This document shows, piece after piece, positions 8,687 to 16,132 of a stretch of DNA of 64,000 nt. Every line of letters begins with the position of its first letter. The first letter of the stretch is position 1. The position numbers were made by a program, and so were the translations under genes. Under the pieces are notes generated by a model that worked only from the letters and a program-made list of their open reading frames with translations, ran no database searches and had not been told where the DNA came from. The stretch is from contig JBIQLN010000001.1 of the NCBI GenBank assembly GCA_044464225.1, positions 186,001 to 250,000 on the forward strand, given 5' to 3'. The stretch comes from 66-474 sp044464225. Its GTDB lineage: Bacteria > Pseudomonadota > Gammaproteobacteria > Xanthomonadales > Rhodanobacteraceae.

Positions 8687-10183
8687 ATGCCCGTGAACCG
8701 CGGCCAACACGCGCCGCTCATGCATCGCGCGGCGCACGCCACCTGGTGGAGTGCGCTGGAAATCACGGCGCGCTACGGCGTGCAGTTCGTCGTGATGGTG
8801 GTTCTGGCACGATTGCTGACGCCGTCCGATTTCGGCCTCATCGCGATGCTGCTGGTGTTCACCACGGTGGCGGCTTTGCTGGTCGACGCGGGCTTCGGCA
8901 CGGCGCTGGTGCAAAAACAGGACACCAGCGCGGATGACGAAACCACGGTGTTCCTGTCGGGACTCGGCTTGAGCATCGCCGTCGGCGGCGCGCTGTGGGC
9001 CGCTGCGCCGTGGATTGCCGGCTTTTATTCGCAGCCCGTACTGGTACCGCTGACGCGGTTGCTGTTGTTCGTGTTGCCGTTGGGCGCGCTAGCCGCGGTG
9101 CCCGATGCCTTGCTGACCCAACGGCTGGATTTCCGCTCGCGCGCCAATGCCGAGGTTTTTGCTTCGCTGTGTTCGGGCGTGTTGGCCATTTTCCTGGCGT
9201 GGCGGGGCTTCGGGGTTTGGAGCCTGGTGTGGCAGGCACTTGCCGCAATAGGTATCCGGGCGTTGCTCTTGTGGCTGTTCTCCGGCTGGCGACCGCGCGG
9301 ACGATTCCGGGGGGCGTCGTTCCGTCGCCTGTTCGGCTTCGGCGGTTACATGCTGATGGCGAACCTGCTGAACATGGTCTCGGTTCGACTGCAATCGCTG
9401 TTGATCGGAAAGCTGTTCGACTCGCGCACGCTGGGTTATTACACGCTGGCGCAGAACACCCAACAGGCTCCTGCGCAGTTCATGAGCGGTGTGCTGAACC
9501 GGGTCGGACTGCCGGTGTTTTCGACCATCGCCGACCAGCCAACCAAACTGGTCGCCGCGTTGCGCCTCTCCCTGCGCGTGGCAATTTTCGTTTTCGTGCC
9601 GTGCATGGTGGGCATTGCGGTTGTCGCGAAGTCCCTGATCACGGTGCTGTATGGCGAACGCTGGGTGCCTGCCGCGCCACTGCTGAGCGTGCTCGCCGTG
9701 GCGGCAATGTTCTGGCCGCTGCACGTGCTGAACCTGGCAGCGATCGGCGCACGCGGACGTTCCGACCTGGTCTTCAGATTGGAGGTCATCAAACGGGTGG
9801 TGTCCATCGGCCTGATCGTGGCGGCGAGTCGCCATGGCGCCATGGCGATCGCATGGGCCGTGCTCGCCTCGAGCCTCTTCGGGGTAATCGTGAATACCTG
9901 GTATTCGCGCAAGCTGCTCGGCTACGGGGTACTTGCGCAGCTGCGCGATCAATCGGCAACCCTGCTGCTTTCGGCCGTCGCGGCTGGCACGGCGTGGCTG
10001 GCTTCGCACTGGCTTGCACACGCACCCGTGGCGTTGGCAGTGGCGGTCGCGACCGCGGCGGTGACCTACTTCGGAGGCGCCGCACTCGGCAGGATGGCTG
10101 CCTGGCATGAATTGCTCGACCTGCTGCAAGCGCTGCGTTCGCGCGGCACGGTCCGCACCGGGCCACATGAGGGCGACGCATGA
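8687..10183 (+). CDS. Wzx-type polysaccharide/lipid-linked oligosaccharide flippase (PST family)
   Basis: 498 residues with about twelve to fourteen hydrophobic helices and almost no soluble domain. The N-terminal WWSALEITARYGVQFVVMVVLARLLTPSDFGLIAML pattern (residues about 20-55) is characteristic of the polysaccharide transporter family (Wzx/WzxC/RfbX, MOP superfamily). Such proteins flip undecaprenyl-linked oligosaccharides to the periplasmic side, where GT-C enzymes such as those at 453-4555 would act. Starts at 8687 or 8720 (second Met) are both possible. It overlaps the next gene by an ATGA. No Wzy polymerase or WaaL ligase is recognisable here, which fits transfer of a single short unit, but this is inference. 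Confidence 0.82.
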   Translation: MPVNRGQHAPLMHRAAHATWWSALEITARYGVQFVVMVVLARLLTPSDFGLIAMLLVFTTVAALLVDAGFGTALVQKQDTSADDETTVFLSGLGLSIAVGGALWAAAPWIAGFYSQPVLVPLTRLLLFVLPLGALAAVPDALLTQRLDFRSRANAEVFASLCSGVLAIFLAWRGFGVWSLVWQALAAIGIRALLLWLFSGWRPRGRFRGASFRRLFGFGGYMLMANLLNMVSVRLQSLLIGKLFDSRTLGYYTLAQNTQQAPAQFMSGVLNRVGLPVFSTIADQPTKLVAALRLSLRVAIFVFVPCMVGIAVVAKSLITVLYGERWVPAAPLLSVLAVAAMFWPLHVLNLAAIGARGRSDLVFRLEVIKRVVSIGLIVAASRHGAMAIAWAVLASSLFGVIVNTWYSRKLLGYGVLAQLRDQSATLLLSAVAAGTAWLASHWLAHAPVALAVAVATAAVTYFGGAALGRMAAWHELLDLLQALRSRGTVRTGPHEGDA

Positions 10184-11136
10184 GCCGGCCCGACGTCAGC
10201 GTCTGCATAGTGACCTGCAACCAGCGTGATTTCATCGAGACTTGCATCCGCAGCATCACAATGCAGGAGGTGCAAGCGCGGTTGCATGTCCTGGTCGGCG
10301 ACGACGCCTCGGATGACGGCACCAGCGAGATCATCACCCGTCTGGCCGGAGAGTTTCCGGGTCTGATCCAGCACTTGCGCCGCGAAGCGCGGCTGGGCGC
10401 GATGGCGAACATGCGCGACCTGATGGCACGCGCCGATGGTGAATTCGTCGCGCGCACCGACGGCGACGATTACTGGCTGCCCGGCAAACTGCAGCGGCAG
10501 TTGGACTACCTGCAAGCCCATCCCGATTGCGCCGCGCTGTACACCAATGCAATAACTGTTGACGAAGCGGGCAATCGTATCGGTTTGTTCAACGACGTCG
10601 GCGACGCGCGTTTCGACCTGCCGGCGATGCTGCGCCGGGGCAATTTCCTCAACAACAGTTCCGTGTTGTTCCGCTTCGAGGGCAGGCAAGCGTGGCTCGG
10701 CATCGACGGACCCCTGATCGATTATCGCGCGCATCTCTGGCATGCACGCAGCGGATGGCTGGGCCACATCGGGGAGCCTCTCACCGCATACCGCGTCAAC
10801 ACACGAGGTTCGATGGTCGCCCAAATGAACGATCGTGTGCGGGAGTTGTACTGGGAAGCCATTCAGAGCGTACCGCGCGAACTGGTTGCCGACGACGACT
10901 ACTCGAAGGGCGTGGCCGATTTTCTGCGTCGGGTGTTCTTTCGCGCCGCGCGCACCCGTCGCTGGGATCTCTTTTGGGGTTGGAGAACGCGGGCACAGGG
11001 TACGGTGCCCTGCAATACGTGGCGCCTGGACGCCTTGACGGCGGCATCAATCGCGAGAATTGCCGCGAAGGAAGCGAGCGGAAGACTCAGGCACGATGGG
11101 AACGGGAAGCCATTGCGGGTGTTGTATCGGCGATGA
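10180..11136 (+). CDS. Family 2 glycosyltransferase (GT-A fold)
   Basis: 318 residues. The N-terminal VSVCIVTCNQRDFIETCIRSI and the LVGDDASDDGT motif (about 39-47) are the nucleotide-binding region of GT2 enzymes. RTDGDDYW (about 90) is the DXD-like metal-binding site. The C-terminal third is more variable and probably contacts the acceptor. It would add one sugar to a lipid-linked precursor at the cytoplasmic membrane. The start overlaps the flippase stop (ATGA), so the two genes are coupled. Donor and acceptor are unknown. Confidence 0.85.
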   Translation: MSRPDVSVCIVTCNQRDFIETCIRSITMQEVQARLHVLVGDDASDDGTSEIITRLAGEFPGLIQHLRREARLGAMANMRDLMARADGEFVARTDGDDYWLPGKLQRQLDYLQAHPDCAALYTNAITVDEAGNRIGLFNDVGDARFDLPAMLRRGNFLNNSSVLFRFEGRQAWLGIDGPLIDYRAHLWHARSGWLGHIGEPLTAYRVNTRGSMVAQMNDRVRELYWEAIQSVPRELVADDDYSKGVADFLRRVFFRAARTRRWDLFWGWRTRAQGTVPCNTWRLDALTAASIARIAAKEASGRLRHDGNGKPLRVLYRR

Positions 11137-11155
11137 ACGCAATAGAGGAACGGGA

Positions 11156-11926
11156 GTGAAACCGCTGAAGCTGATCCGATATGCATTTGCCGGTTGGGTT
11201 CCGGGCGGACGTTGTCATTGTCCAATCTGCAACCACCATGTTTGGCGCTTCATGCCCTACCGATCCGGGTCGCGCGGCGTACCGGCCCTGATGCGGACGC
11301 TGGACATGGTCGGCAGCGATCCCGACCATTTCGAATGCCCACGTTGCGGCGCGCACGATCGGGAACGGCATCTGCTGATGTACATGCGGGCTTCGGGGCT
11401 GCTGGACCATCTGCACGGCAGGTCGGTCCTCCACTTCGCCCCCGAGAAGCGGCTCTCGCGCTTCATCCGCGACGCACAGCCCGTCCGCTACCTGCCCTGC
11501 GACCTGTTCCCGCACAGCCCGGAAATCGAACGCGTGGACATGCTCGACATGCCGTTCGAAGCGGGCACATTCGACATGGTGATCGCCAATCACGTGCTGG
11601 AGCACGTGAGCGACGATGCGCGCGCATTGTCGGAGATCCGGCGCGTACTCAGGCCCGGTGGCTTTGCCATCCTGCAAACACCCTACAGCGACAGGCTGCA
11701 TCGCACCTGGAAGGACACCGGCATCGACGATCCGCAGGCCCGCCTCCAAGCCTACGGACAAGAAGATCACGTGCGTTTGTTTGGGCGAGACATTTTCGAA
11801 CGCATCGCCGCGGCAGGCTTCGAATCGTGCGTGCGCCAACATGCGGAACTGTTGAACGACGTGGACCCGGCACGGGCCGGCATCAATCCCGCCGAGCCTT
11901 TCTTCCTGTTTCGCAAACCCGCATGA
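11156..11926 (+). CDS. SAM-dependent methyltransferase with N-terminal zinc-ribbon-like cysteines
   Basis: 256 residues from a GTG at 11156 preceded by GAGGAACGGGA at a good distance; the longer frame upstream overlaps the glycosyltransferase and is rejected. The N-terminus has two Cys pairs (CHCPIC and CPRCGAHDRERH), a likely zinc knuckle. It is followed by a class I Rossmann methyltransferase core: SVLHFAPE (motif I region), DMPFEAGTFDMVIANHVLEHV (methyltransferase-11 motif) and LRPGGFAILQTPY. Proteins of this type occur in glycan clusters, where they may methylate sugars, but the acceptor cannot be deduced. It ends 11 bp from the convergent GT2 gene. Confidence 0.8.
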   Translation: MKPLKLIRYAFAGWVPGGRCHCPICNHHVWRFMPYRSGSRGVPALMRTLDMVGSDPDHFECPRCGAHDRERHLLMYMRASGLLDHLHGRSVLHFAPEKRLSRFIRDAQPVRYLPCDLFPHSPEIERVDMLDMPFEAGTFDMVIANHVLEHVSDDARALSEIRRVLRPGGFAILQTPYSDRLHRTWKDTGIDDPQARLQAYGQEDHVRLFGRDIFERIAAAGFESCVRQHAELLNDVDPARAGINPAEPFFLFRKPA

Positions 11927-11937
11927 ATCGCGTCCAC

Positions 11938-12987
11938 TCAGCGCAAATCAGGCACGCCATACCGTCGCCACAGCACGAGTTTGCGCGGAACCCAGGTAAA
12001 GGCGGCCAGATACGTGCGCAGCGAAATGCGGCGCGTACTCTGCGCCGAGTGGCGCAGGGTCCGCAGACGGGACGGAGCGCGCGCGATGTAGCCCAAGGCG
12101 GGGGAGTAGATTTCGCGCCAGATGCGCGCGTCGCGTTTCGGAAGCGAGAGTGCGGCACCTTCGATCGCCAGCAGCACGAAATGCAACCCGAGCAAGGGCC
12201 ACACCAGCCATGTCGGCGTGCAGACCGCCATCACCGCAACCTTGTTGCGTTCGCTCAACGCGCGCCGGCGATAGGTGGTGTGAAGGCCGGTCGCGTCCGC
12301 GCGATTGCCGCCGAAGCTGGCGCCCTGCCGGTGCTTGTAGCCGCTGCGTTGCACCACCCGTACGGGTGACCCACGCAGGCGCGCAAGGCAGCACAGGTAC
12401 ATGTCTTCGGCGAGCGAGTCGAGCCACTCGGGAAATCCACCAAGTTCGTTCCAGAGTGCGCGCGGCAGGAACAGGCATGCGCCGATGACGTAGGCGACAT
12501 CCTTGCGGCTGTCGTCCATGTTGGGAACAGGGTTGTAGAACGGATCGAGCAGGCAGCCCCGATCGACCTGCACGCCGCTTTGCCAGTCGTATTGCGGCAA
12601 GGTCAGGATGCCCGCAGGCGTCTTTTCGCGTGCCGCTGCCAGCAAGGCGGCGATAGCGTCGGGAAAAAGTGCGGCGTCATTGTTGAGCAACAAGACGTAT
12701 TCCCCGCGCGCGCGGGCAACCATGCGGTTGTTGGCGATGCAAAAACCGGCGTTTTCGCCACTGGCGAGGATCTCGACCTGCGGATAGTGCTCGCGCAGAA
12801 AGGCCACGGATGTGTCCGTGGACGCGTCGTCGTGGACGATGACCTCGACCGGCACACCGGCATCCTGTGCGAGCACCGAATCAAGGCACTCGGCGAGCAT
12901 GCGCACGCCGTTGTAGTTGGCAATGCAGATCGAACAGACCGGCGACGGAACCGGATTCAGGGCCGGGAGGTTCTGAACCATTGCCAT
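11938..12987 (-). CDS. Family 2 glycosyltransferase (rhamnosyltransferase-like)
   Basis: 349 residues. The N-terminal SICIANYNGVRMLAECLDSVL and VIVHDDASTDTSV are the GT2 nucleotide-binding region. YVLLLNNDAAL carries the acidic metal-binding residues, and DSLAEDMYLCCLARL is the usual distal ED motif. The pattern is that of the rhamnosyltransferase/WcaA-like branch. It is last of four minus-strand genes (15868 down to 11938). Its start overlaps the 3' end of the epimerase gene by 31 bp, which shows tight packing or a slightly downstream true start. It would extend the glycan on the cytoplasmic side; the sugar is unknown. Confidence 0.85.
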   Translation of the reverse strand: MAMVQNLPALNPVPSPVCSICIANYNGVRMLAECLDSVLAQDAGVPVEVIVHDDASTDTSVAFLREHYPQVEILASGENAGFCIANNRMVARARGEYVLLLNNDAALFPDAIAALLAAAREKTPAGILTLPQYDWQSGVQVDRGCLLDPFYNPVPNMDDSRKDVAYVIGACLFLPRALWNELGGFPEWLDSLAEDMYLCCLARLRGSPVRVVQRSGYKHRQGASFGGNRADATGLHTTYRRRALSERNKVAVMAVCTPTWLVWPLLGLHFVLLAIEGAALSLPKRDARIWREIYSPALGYIARAPSRLRTLRHSAQSTRRISLRTYLAAFTWVPRKLVLWRRYGVPDLR

Positions 12988-13880
12988 GTACGTTCCAGAC
13001 CTTCCATCAAGCCGACCTCGGCAAGCCAGCCGAAGGTGTCCCTGGCCCTGCCCCCTTGCATCCGCACGCTGGGCGCATCAACGGGCCGGCCCGCGTCGTA
13101 GCTGCGGTGCAAGGTGGCGTTCGCAACGCGTTCGATCAGGTCGAACAATCCATTGAGGTCGATGCTGGTGCCGCTGCAAGCGTTGAACACCTGGAATCCG
13201 GGCTGCCGCGCCGCGTCCAGTGCGGACAGCAGCAGCCGCGTGAAATCATCGATATACAGGTAATCGCGCTCGGCTGAGCCATCACCCCAGACACGCAGGG
13301 TCTCGCCGCGCATGAGCTTGCCGAACGCCGTGGGCACGATACCGAAACCGGGGCGCTCTTCCTGGCCCGGTCCATAGAGATTGGAGGGACGCAGGACAAT
13401 GGCGCTGCCCTCGAACTGGTTGCACCAGGCCTCGATGAAGTGTTCGACGGCAATCTTGCCCGCGCCATGGTACGAACGCGAATACACCGCCGCGAATTCG
13501 TCGGAGGCGCCAGCACCCGCGCGGCTGTACAACGTGCCGCCCGAGGAGACGTAGACCAGCGGCAGTTGCGGCCGCGCCTGCATGGCCTCGAGCAAGGCCA
13601 CCGTTGGGCGAACGTTTTCCTCGACTTCCTGCACGGGCTTGCCGGCCGAACTGCCAGGCGTGGAGGCCGAAGCGAGGTGAACCACGGCGCGCACGCGTTC
13701 CAGCAACGGCGTGAAATCCTCGACCTCCCGCAACGTGCGGACGTGGCGTTCGACCCCCCTGCCCGCATCGAATGCACTGCGGCTGACCGCGATGGCGGTT
13801 TCGCCACGGCGTTCGAGGGCTTCGAGGAACCGGCGCCCCACGAATCCTCCCGCACCGATCACGAGAACCGGATCAGCCAT
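12957..13880 (-). CDS. NAD(P)-dependent sugar epimerase/dehydratase (extended SDR)
   Basis: About 307 residues beginning MADPVLVIGAGGFVG at 13880; a longer in-frame start at 13937 lies inside the next gene and is rejected. The Rossmann glycine motif GAGGFVG lies at residues 8-14. A catalytic YHGAGK (YxxxK) follows, with VYVSSGGTLY upstream. RPSNLYGPGQ and the WGDGSAERDYLYIDD segment are typical of nucleotide-sugar 4-epimerases and dehydratases. It probably modifies a UDP- or dTDP-sugar used by the neighbouring glycosyltransferases. It overlaps the upstream glycosyltransferase by 8 bp. The precise reaction cannot be decided. Confidence 0.85.
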   Translation of the reverse strand: MADPVLVIGAGGFVGRRFLEALERRGETAIAVSRSAFDAGRGVERHVRTLREVEDFTPLLERVRAVVHLASASTPGSSAGKPVQEVEENVRPTVALLEAMQARPQLPLVYVSSGGTLYSRAGAGASDEFAAVYSRSYHGAGKIAVEHFIEAWCNQFEGSAIVLRPSNLYGPGQEERPGFGIVPTAFGKLMRGETLRVWGDGSAERDYLYIDDFTRLLLSALDAARQPGFQVFNACSGTSIDLNGLFDLIERVANATLHRSYDAGRPVDAPSVRMQGGRARDTFGWLAEVGLMEGLERTWQWFRTSRP

Positions 13881-15030
13881 GTGCGGAAGCCTCCAGCAAA
13901 CGGCGGTAAAGGGTTGCGTAGCGGGTCGCGCAATCATCCCAGGTGCCGATCTCGCGCGTCACCCATGCACGCGCGGCTTCCCCGAAATCGCGGTTCACGT
14001 CCGCAGCCTCAAGCTTTTCGAGAGCCTCGGCATATCCGGGTTCACTGTCGCACAGGATGCCCGTGGTTCCGTCCGCCACGATGTCGGCATGCGCAGGCAT
14101 GCGCGAGGCGACGATCGGCAACGCGGAAGCCATGGCTTCCAGCATGACCTGCGGCCGCCCCTCGGCATGTCGGCTGAGCGTGACCAGGCCGTGCGCCCCC
14201 GGAAACCATTCGGTGGCGAGCTGGTCCGGAGTCGCCGAACCGTGGTAATGGACCCAGTCCGGTACCGCAATGTGTTCCTGCATCGGACCGAACAGATGCA
14301 ATTCGCGACGGCCGTCCCGGAACAACGGTTCGGACCATTCGAACAGGGGTCCGAGCTTGTTGGCGGTAAGCCGCGTCACGGCCAGCCAGCGCGGTGGCCC
14401 GATGGGCCTGCGCCGAATGGCATACCAGCGCGGATCGATGCCGAAAGGCACCGGCACCACCTCGGCCAGGTCACCGAACGCGTCGCGCAGCGGCGCTTCC
14501 ATCCATGAGGCATTGGGGCATACCGCAACCGGCCTTCGGCGCATCACGCGGCGTAGTGCCCCACGCATCAGGGGCAGCCCCAGCAGCTTCATGTCGTTGC
14601 CGAGGACCGTGATCAACGCCGGCTTCGCGTCGGCCGGCAACGGCAGCGCACACTGCAGCCAGTTGACGTGATAAACGTCGATGTTGTCGAGACGCCGATA
14701 CGCGGATCGCAGCAATCGCGTCAGTTTCCATGCCGCCGCGAGGCCCGATGCAGGCCTCGAGCGCAACCAGTGCGATATGCCTCCGCGCTGCATCAACATC
14801 GCCAACCATGCCGCTTCGGCTGGCGTGGTTGCCGATTCGGCGCGGACATCCACCTCCCCGGGCGGCGCCCACTGGACCAGTCGGATGTCCGGACGGGCCG
14901 CAAGGGCCGCGCTGATGTGGGCCATGAAGATTCCGCGCCAATCCGCCGCATCACGCGGATAGGACGTGCTCACGAACAAGACGCGCGCGGCGGGTGGGCG
15001 ATCCTGGACTGGCTGACGTTCAGTCGTCAC
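13873..15030 (-). CDS. GT-B glycosyltransferase, family 4/1-like
   Basis: 385 residues from a GTG start that overlaps the stop of the preceding DPM1-like gene. The N-terminal VLFVSTSYPRDAADWRGIFM is the acceptor-side Rossmann domain. The C-terminal half holds EGRPQVMLEAMASALPIVAS, the E-x7-E nucleotide-sugar site of GT4 enzymes, and a DGTTGILCD loop. Such retaining enzymes transfer hexoses from nucleotide sugars at the inner face of the membrane. It is the second gene of the four-gene minus-strand glycan operon. Confidence 0.85.
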   Translation of the reverse strand: MTTERQPVQDRPPAARVLFVSTSYPRDAADWRGIFMAHISAALAARPDIRLVQWAPPGEVDVRAESATTPAEAAWLAMLMQRGGISHWLRSRPASGLAAAWKLTRLLRSAYRRLDNIDVYHVNWLQCALPLPADAKPALITVLGNDMKLLGLPLMRGALRRVMRRRPVAVCPNASWMEAPLRDAFGDLAEVVPVPFGIDPRWYAIRRRPIGPPRWLAVTRLTANKLGPLFEWSEPLFRDGRRELHLFGPMQEHIAVPDWVHYHGSATPDQLATEWFPGAHGLVTLSRHAEGRPQVMLEAMASALPIVASRMPAHADIVADGTTGILCDSEPGYAEALEKLEAADVNRDFGEAARAWVTREIGTWDDCATRYATLYRRLLEASAHG

Positions 15031-15868
15031 GTCGGTACGTCAGCGACGTGATCTGCTCGGAAATCAGCCCGATCAGGAAGATGATCACGGTGGCGCTCCA
15101 CAGCGCCACGCTGACCAGGCTCAAGCGATGGAATTCCAGGAAGGTATAGGCCCAATAGGCCCAGCCGAGCACGAAGAATGCGATCGCGGTCGGGGCGAAC
15201 AGTTTCAGCGGCGCGTACAAGGTCGCGATCTTGAAGATGATCAGAAGGAAGCGCACCCCGTCCCGGAACGGCCGGATGTGACTCGTGCCGACGCGCTCAG
15301 CCGCCCGGATGGGCACGTAAGCCACCGGGTACGCGCTGCGGAAGAACGCCATGGTCGAGGTGGTCGGGTAACTGAAGCCGTTCGGCAGCAGGTGGATGAA
15401 CTCGCGGAATTTGTCCGCGCGTGCGGCGCGGAACCCGGAGGTGAGGTCATCGACGCGATGCCCGGTCATCTTCGACGCCAGCCAGTTGTAGAACGTGTTG
15501 GCGACCCCGCGCCCGACGCCGGCCTGGTCTCCCCAGCCGCGCGCACCGACCACCATGTCGTAGCCCTCGTCCAGCTTGGCCAGCAGGCGCGGAATGTCGG
15601 CCGGATCGTGTTGGCCGTCGGCATCCATGAACACCAGCACCTCGCCGCGGGCCGCCCGCGCGCCGCGCTTGATCGCGGCGCCGTTGCCCATCGAATACGG
15701 CGTGCCCACGCGGGTGACGCCTTGCTCGGCGCACAATTCCGCGGTCCGGTCCCCGGACCCGTCGTCCGAGACGATGATTTCGGCCTCGGGTTGGGCCGCA
15801 CGCAAGGCCGGCAGCAGGTCGGCGAGCGCAGCGACTTCGTTCCTGGCAGGCAGGATGATGCTCAGCAC
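15020..15868 (-). CDS. GT2 glycosyltransferase, dolichyl/undecaprenyl-phosphate-sugar synthase-like (DPM1/GtrB type)
   Basis: 282 residues from a GTG at 15868 with an AGAGGA site ten bases upstream; a frame that stays open upstream to 16099 has no family homology. LSIILPARNEV and IIVSDDGSGDRT (D35-D36) bind the nucleotide sugar, and FMDADGQHDP holds the DAD metal site (about 82-84). Two membrane helices close the protein (about 215-275). Enzymes of this type charge a polyprenyl phosphate with one sugar, which is the donor used by GT-C enzymes on the outer face. That makes it a plausible partner of the two GT-C-like proteins after pilA. It is the first gene of the minus-strand operon and diverges from pilB. 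Confidence 0.83.
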   Translation of the reverse strand: MLSIILPARNEVAALADLLPALRAAQPEAEIIVSDDGSGDRTAELCAEQGVTRVGTPYSMGNGAAIKRGARAARGEVLVFMDADGQHDPADIPRLLAKLDEGYDMVVGARGWGDQAGVGRGVANTFYNWLASKMTGHRVDDLTSGFRAARADKFREFIHLLPNGFSYPTTSTMAFFRSAYPVAYVPIRAAERVGTSHIRPFRDGVRFLLIIFKIATLYAPLKLFAPTAIAFFVLGWAYWAYTFLEFHRLSLVSVALWSATVIIFLIGLISEQITSLTYRRDD

Positions 15869-15921
15869 GGAGTGGGGTTCCTCTGGTTCGCGGCATCTTA
15901 GCGCACGGGCGGTCGGGGCAC

Positions 15922-15991
15922 CCCCGGCCGGTCGAGGTACCCCGGCCGGAGTTTGCAAAGGGAGCCGGCCTTGGCAAGCAACGTGCTTGCC
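15922..15991. promoter_or_regulatory. Divergent intergenic region upstream of pilB with direct and inverted repeats
   Basis: The 264-bp gap between the DPM1-like gene and pilB holds a 10-base direct repeat CCCCGGCCGG at 15922-15931 and 15940-15949, and a perfect inverted repeat GGCAAGCA-ACG-TGCTTGCC at 15973-15991 followed by TTGTTT. The hairpin could be a terminator-like element or a regulator site for pilB. I could not place a convincing sigma-54 or sigma-70 promoter. Confidence 0.4.
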
Positions 15992-16132
15992 TTGTTTCAC
16001 GCCCCGTCCACCCCGCCCGGCGGCCCGAAAAATAAATGCCCCCGGAGTGAGACGCGGTTCTCGCCGCGGCCTGCCCAAGCAGCGGTTTTTGCGATACATT
16101 CATCTTGCGATTCGGGGGTTTGGACTCCTTTC

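Noticed and set aside
15971..15991. Sigma-54 promoter before pilB (TGGCAAG...TTGC)
   Set aside because: The distance between the GG and GC elements is four bases too long; the sequence is better read as an inverted repeat.
15953..16132. Longer N-terminus for PilB from an upstream ATG
   Set aside because: The 60 extra residues have no family match and cover the divergent promoter region; the ATG at 16133 gives normal PilB length.
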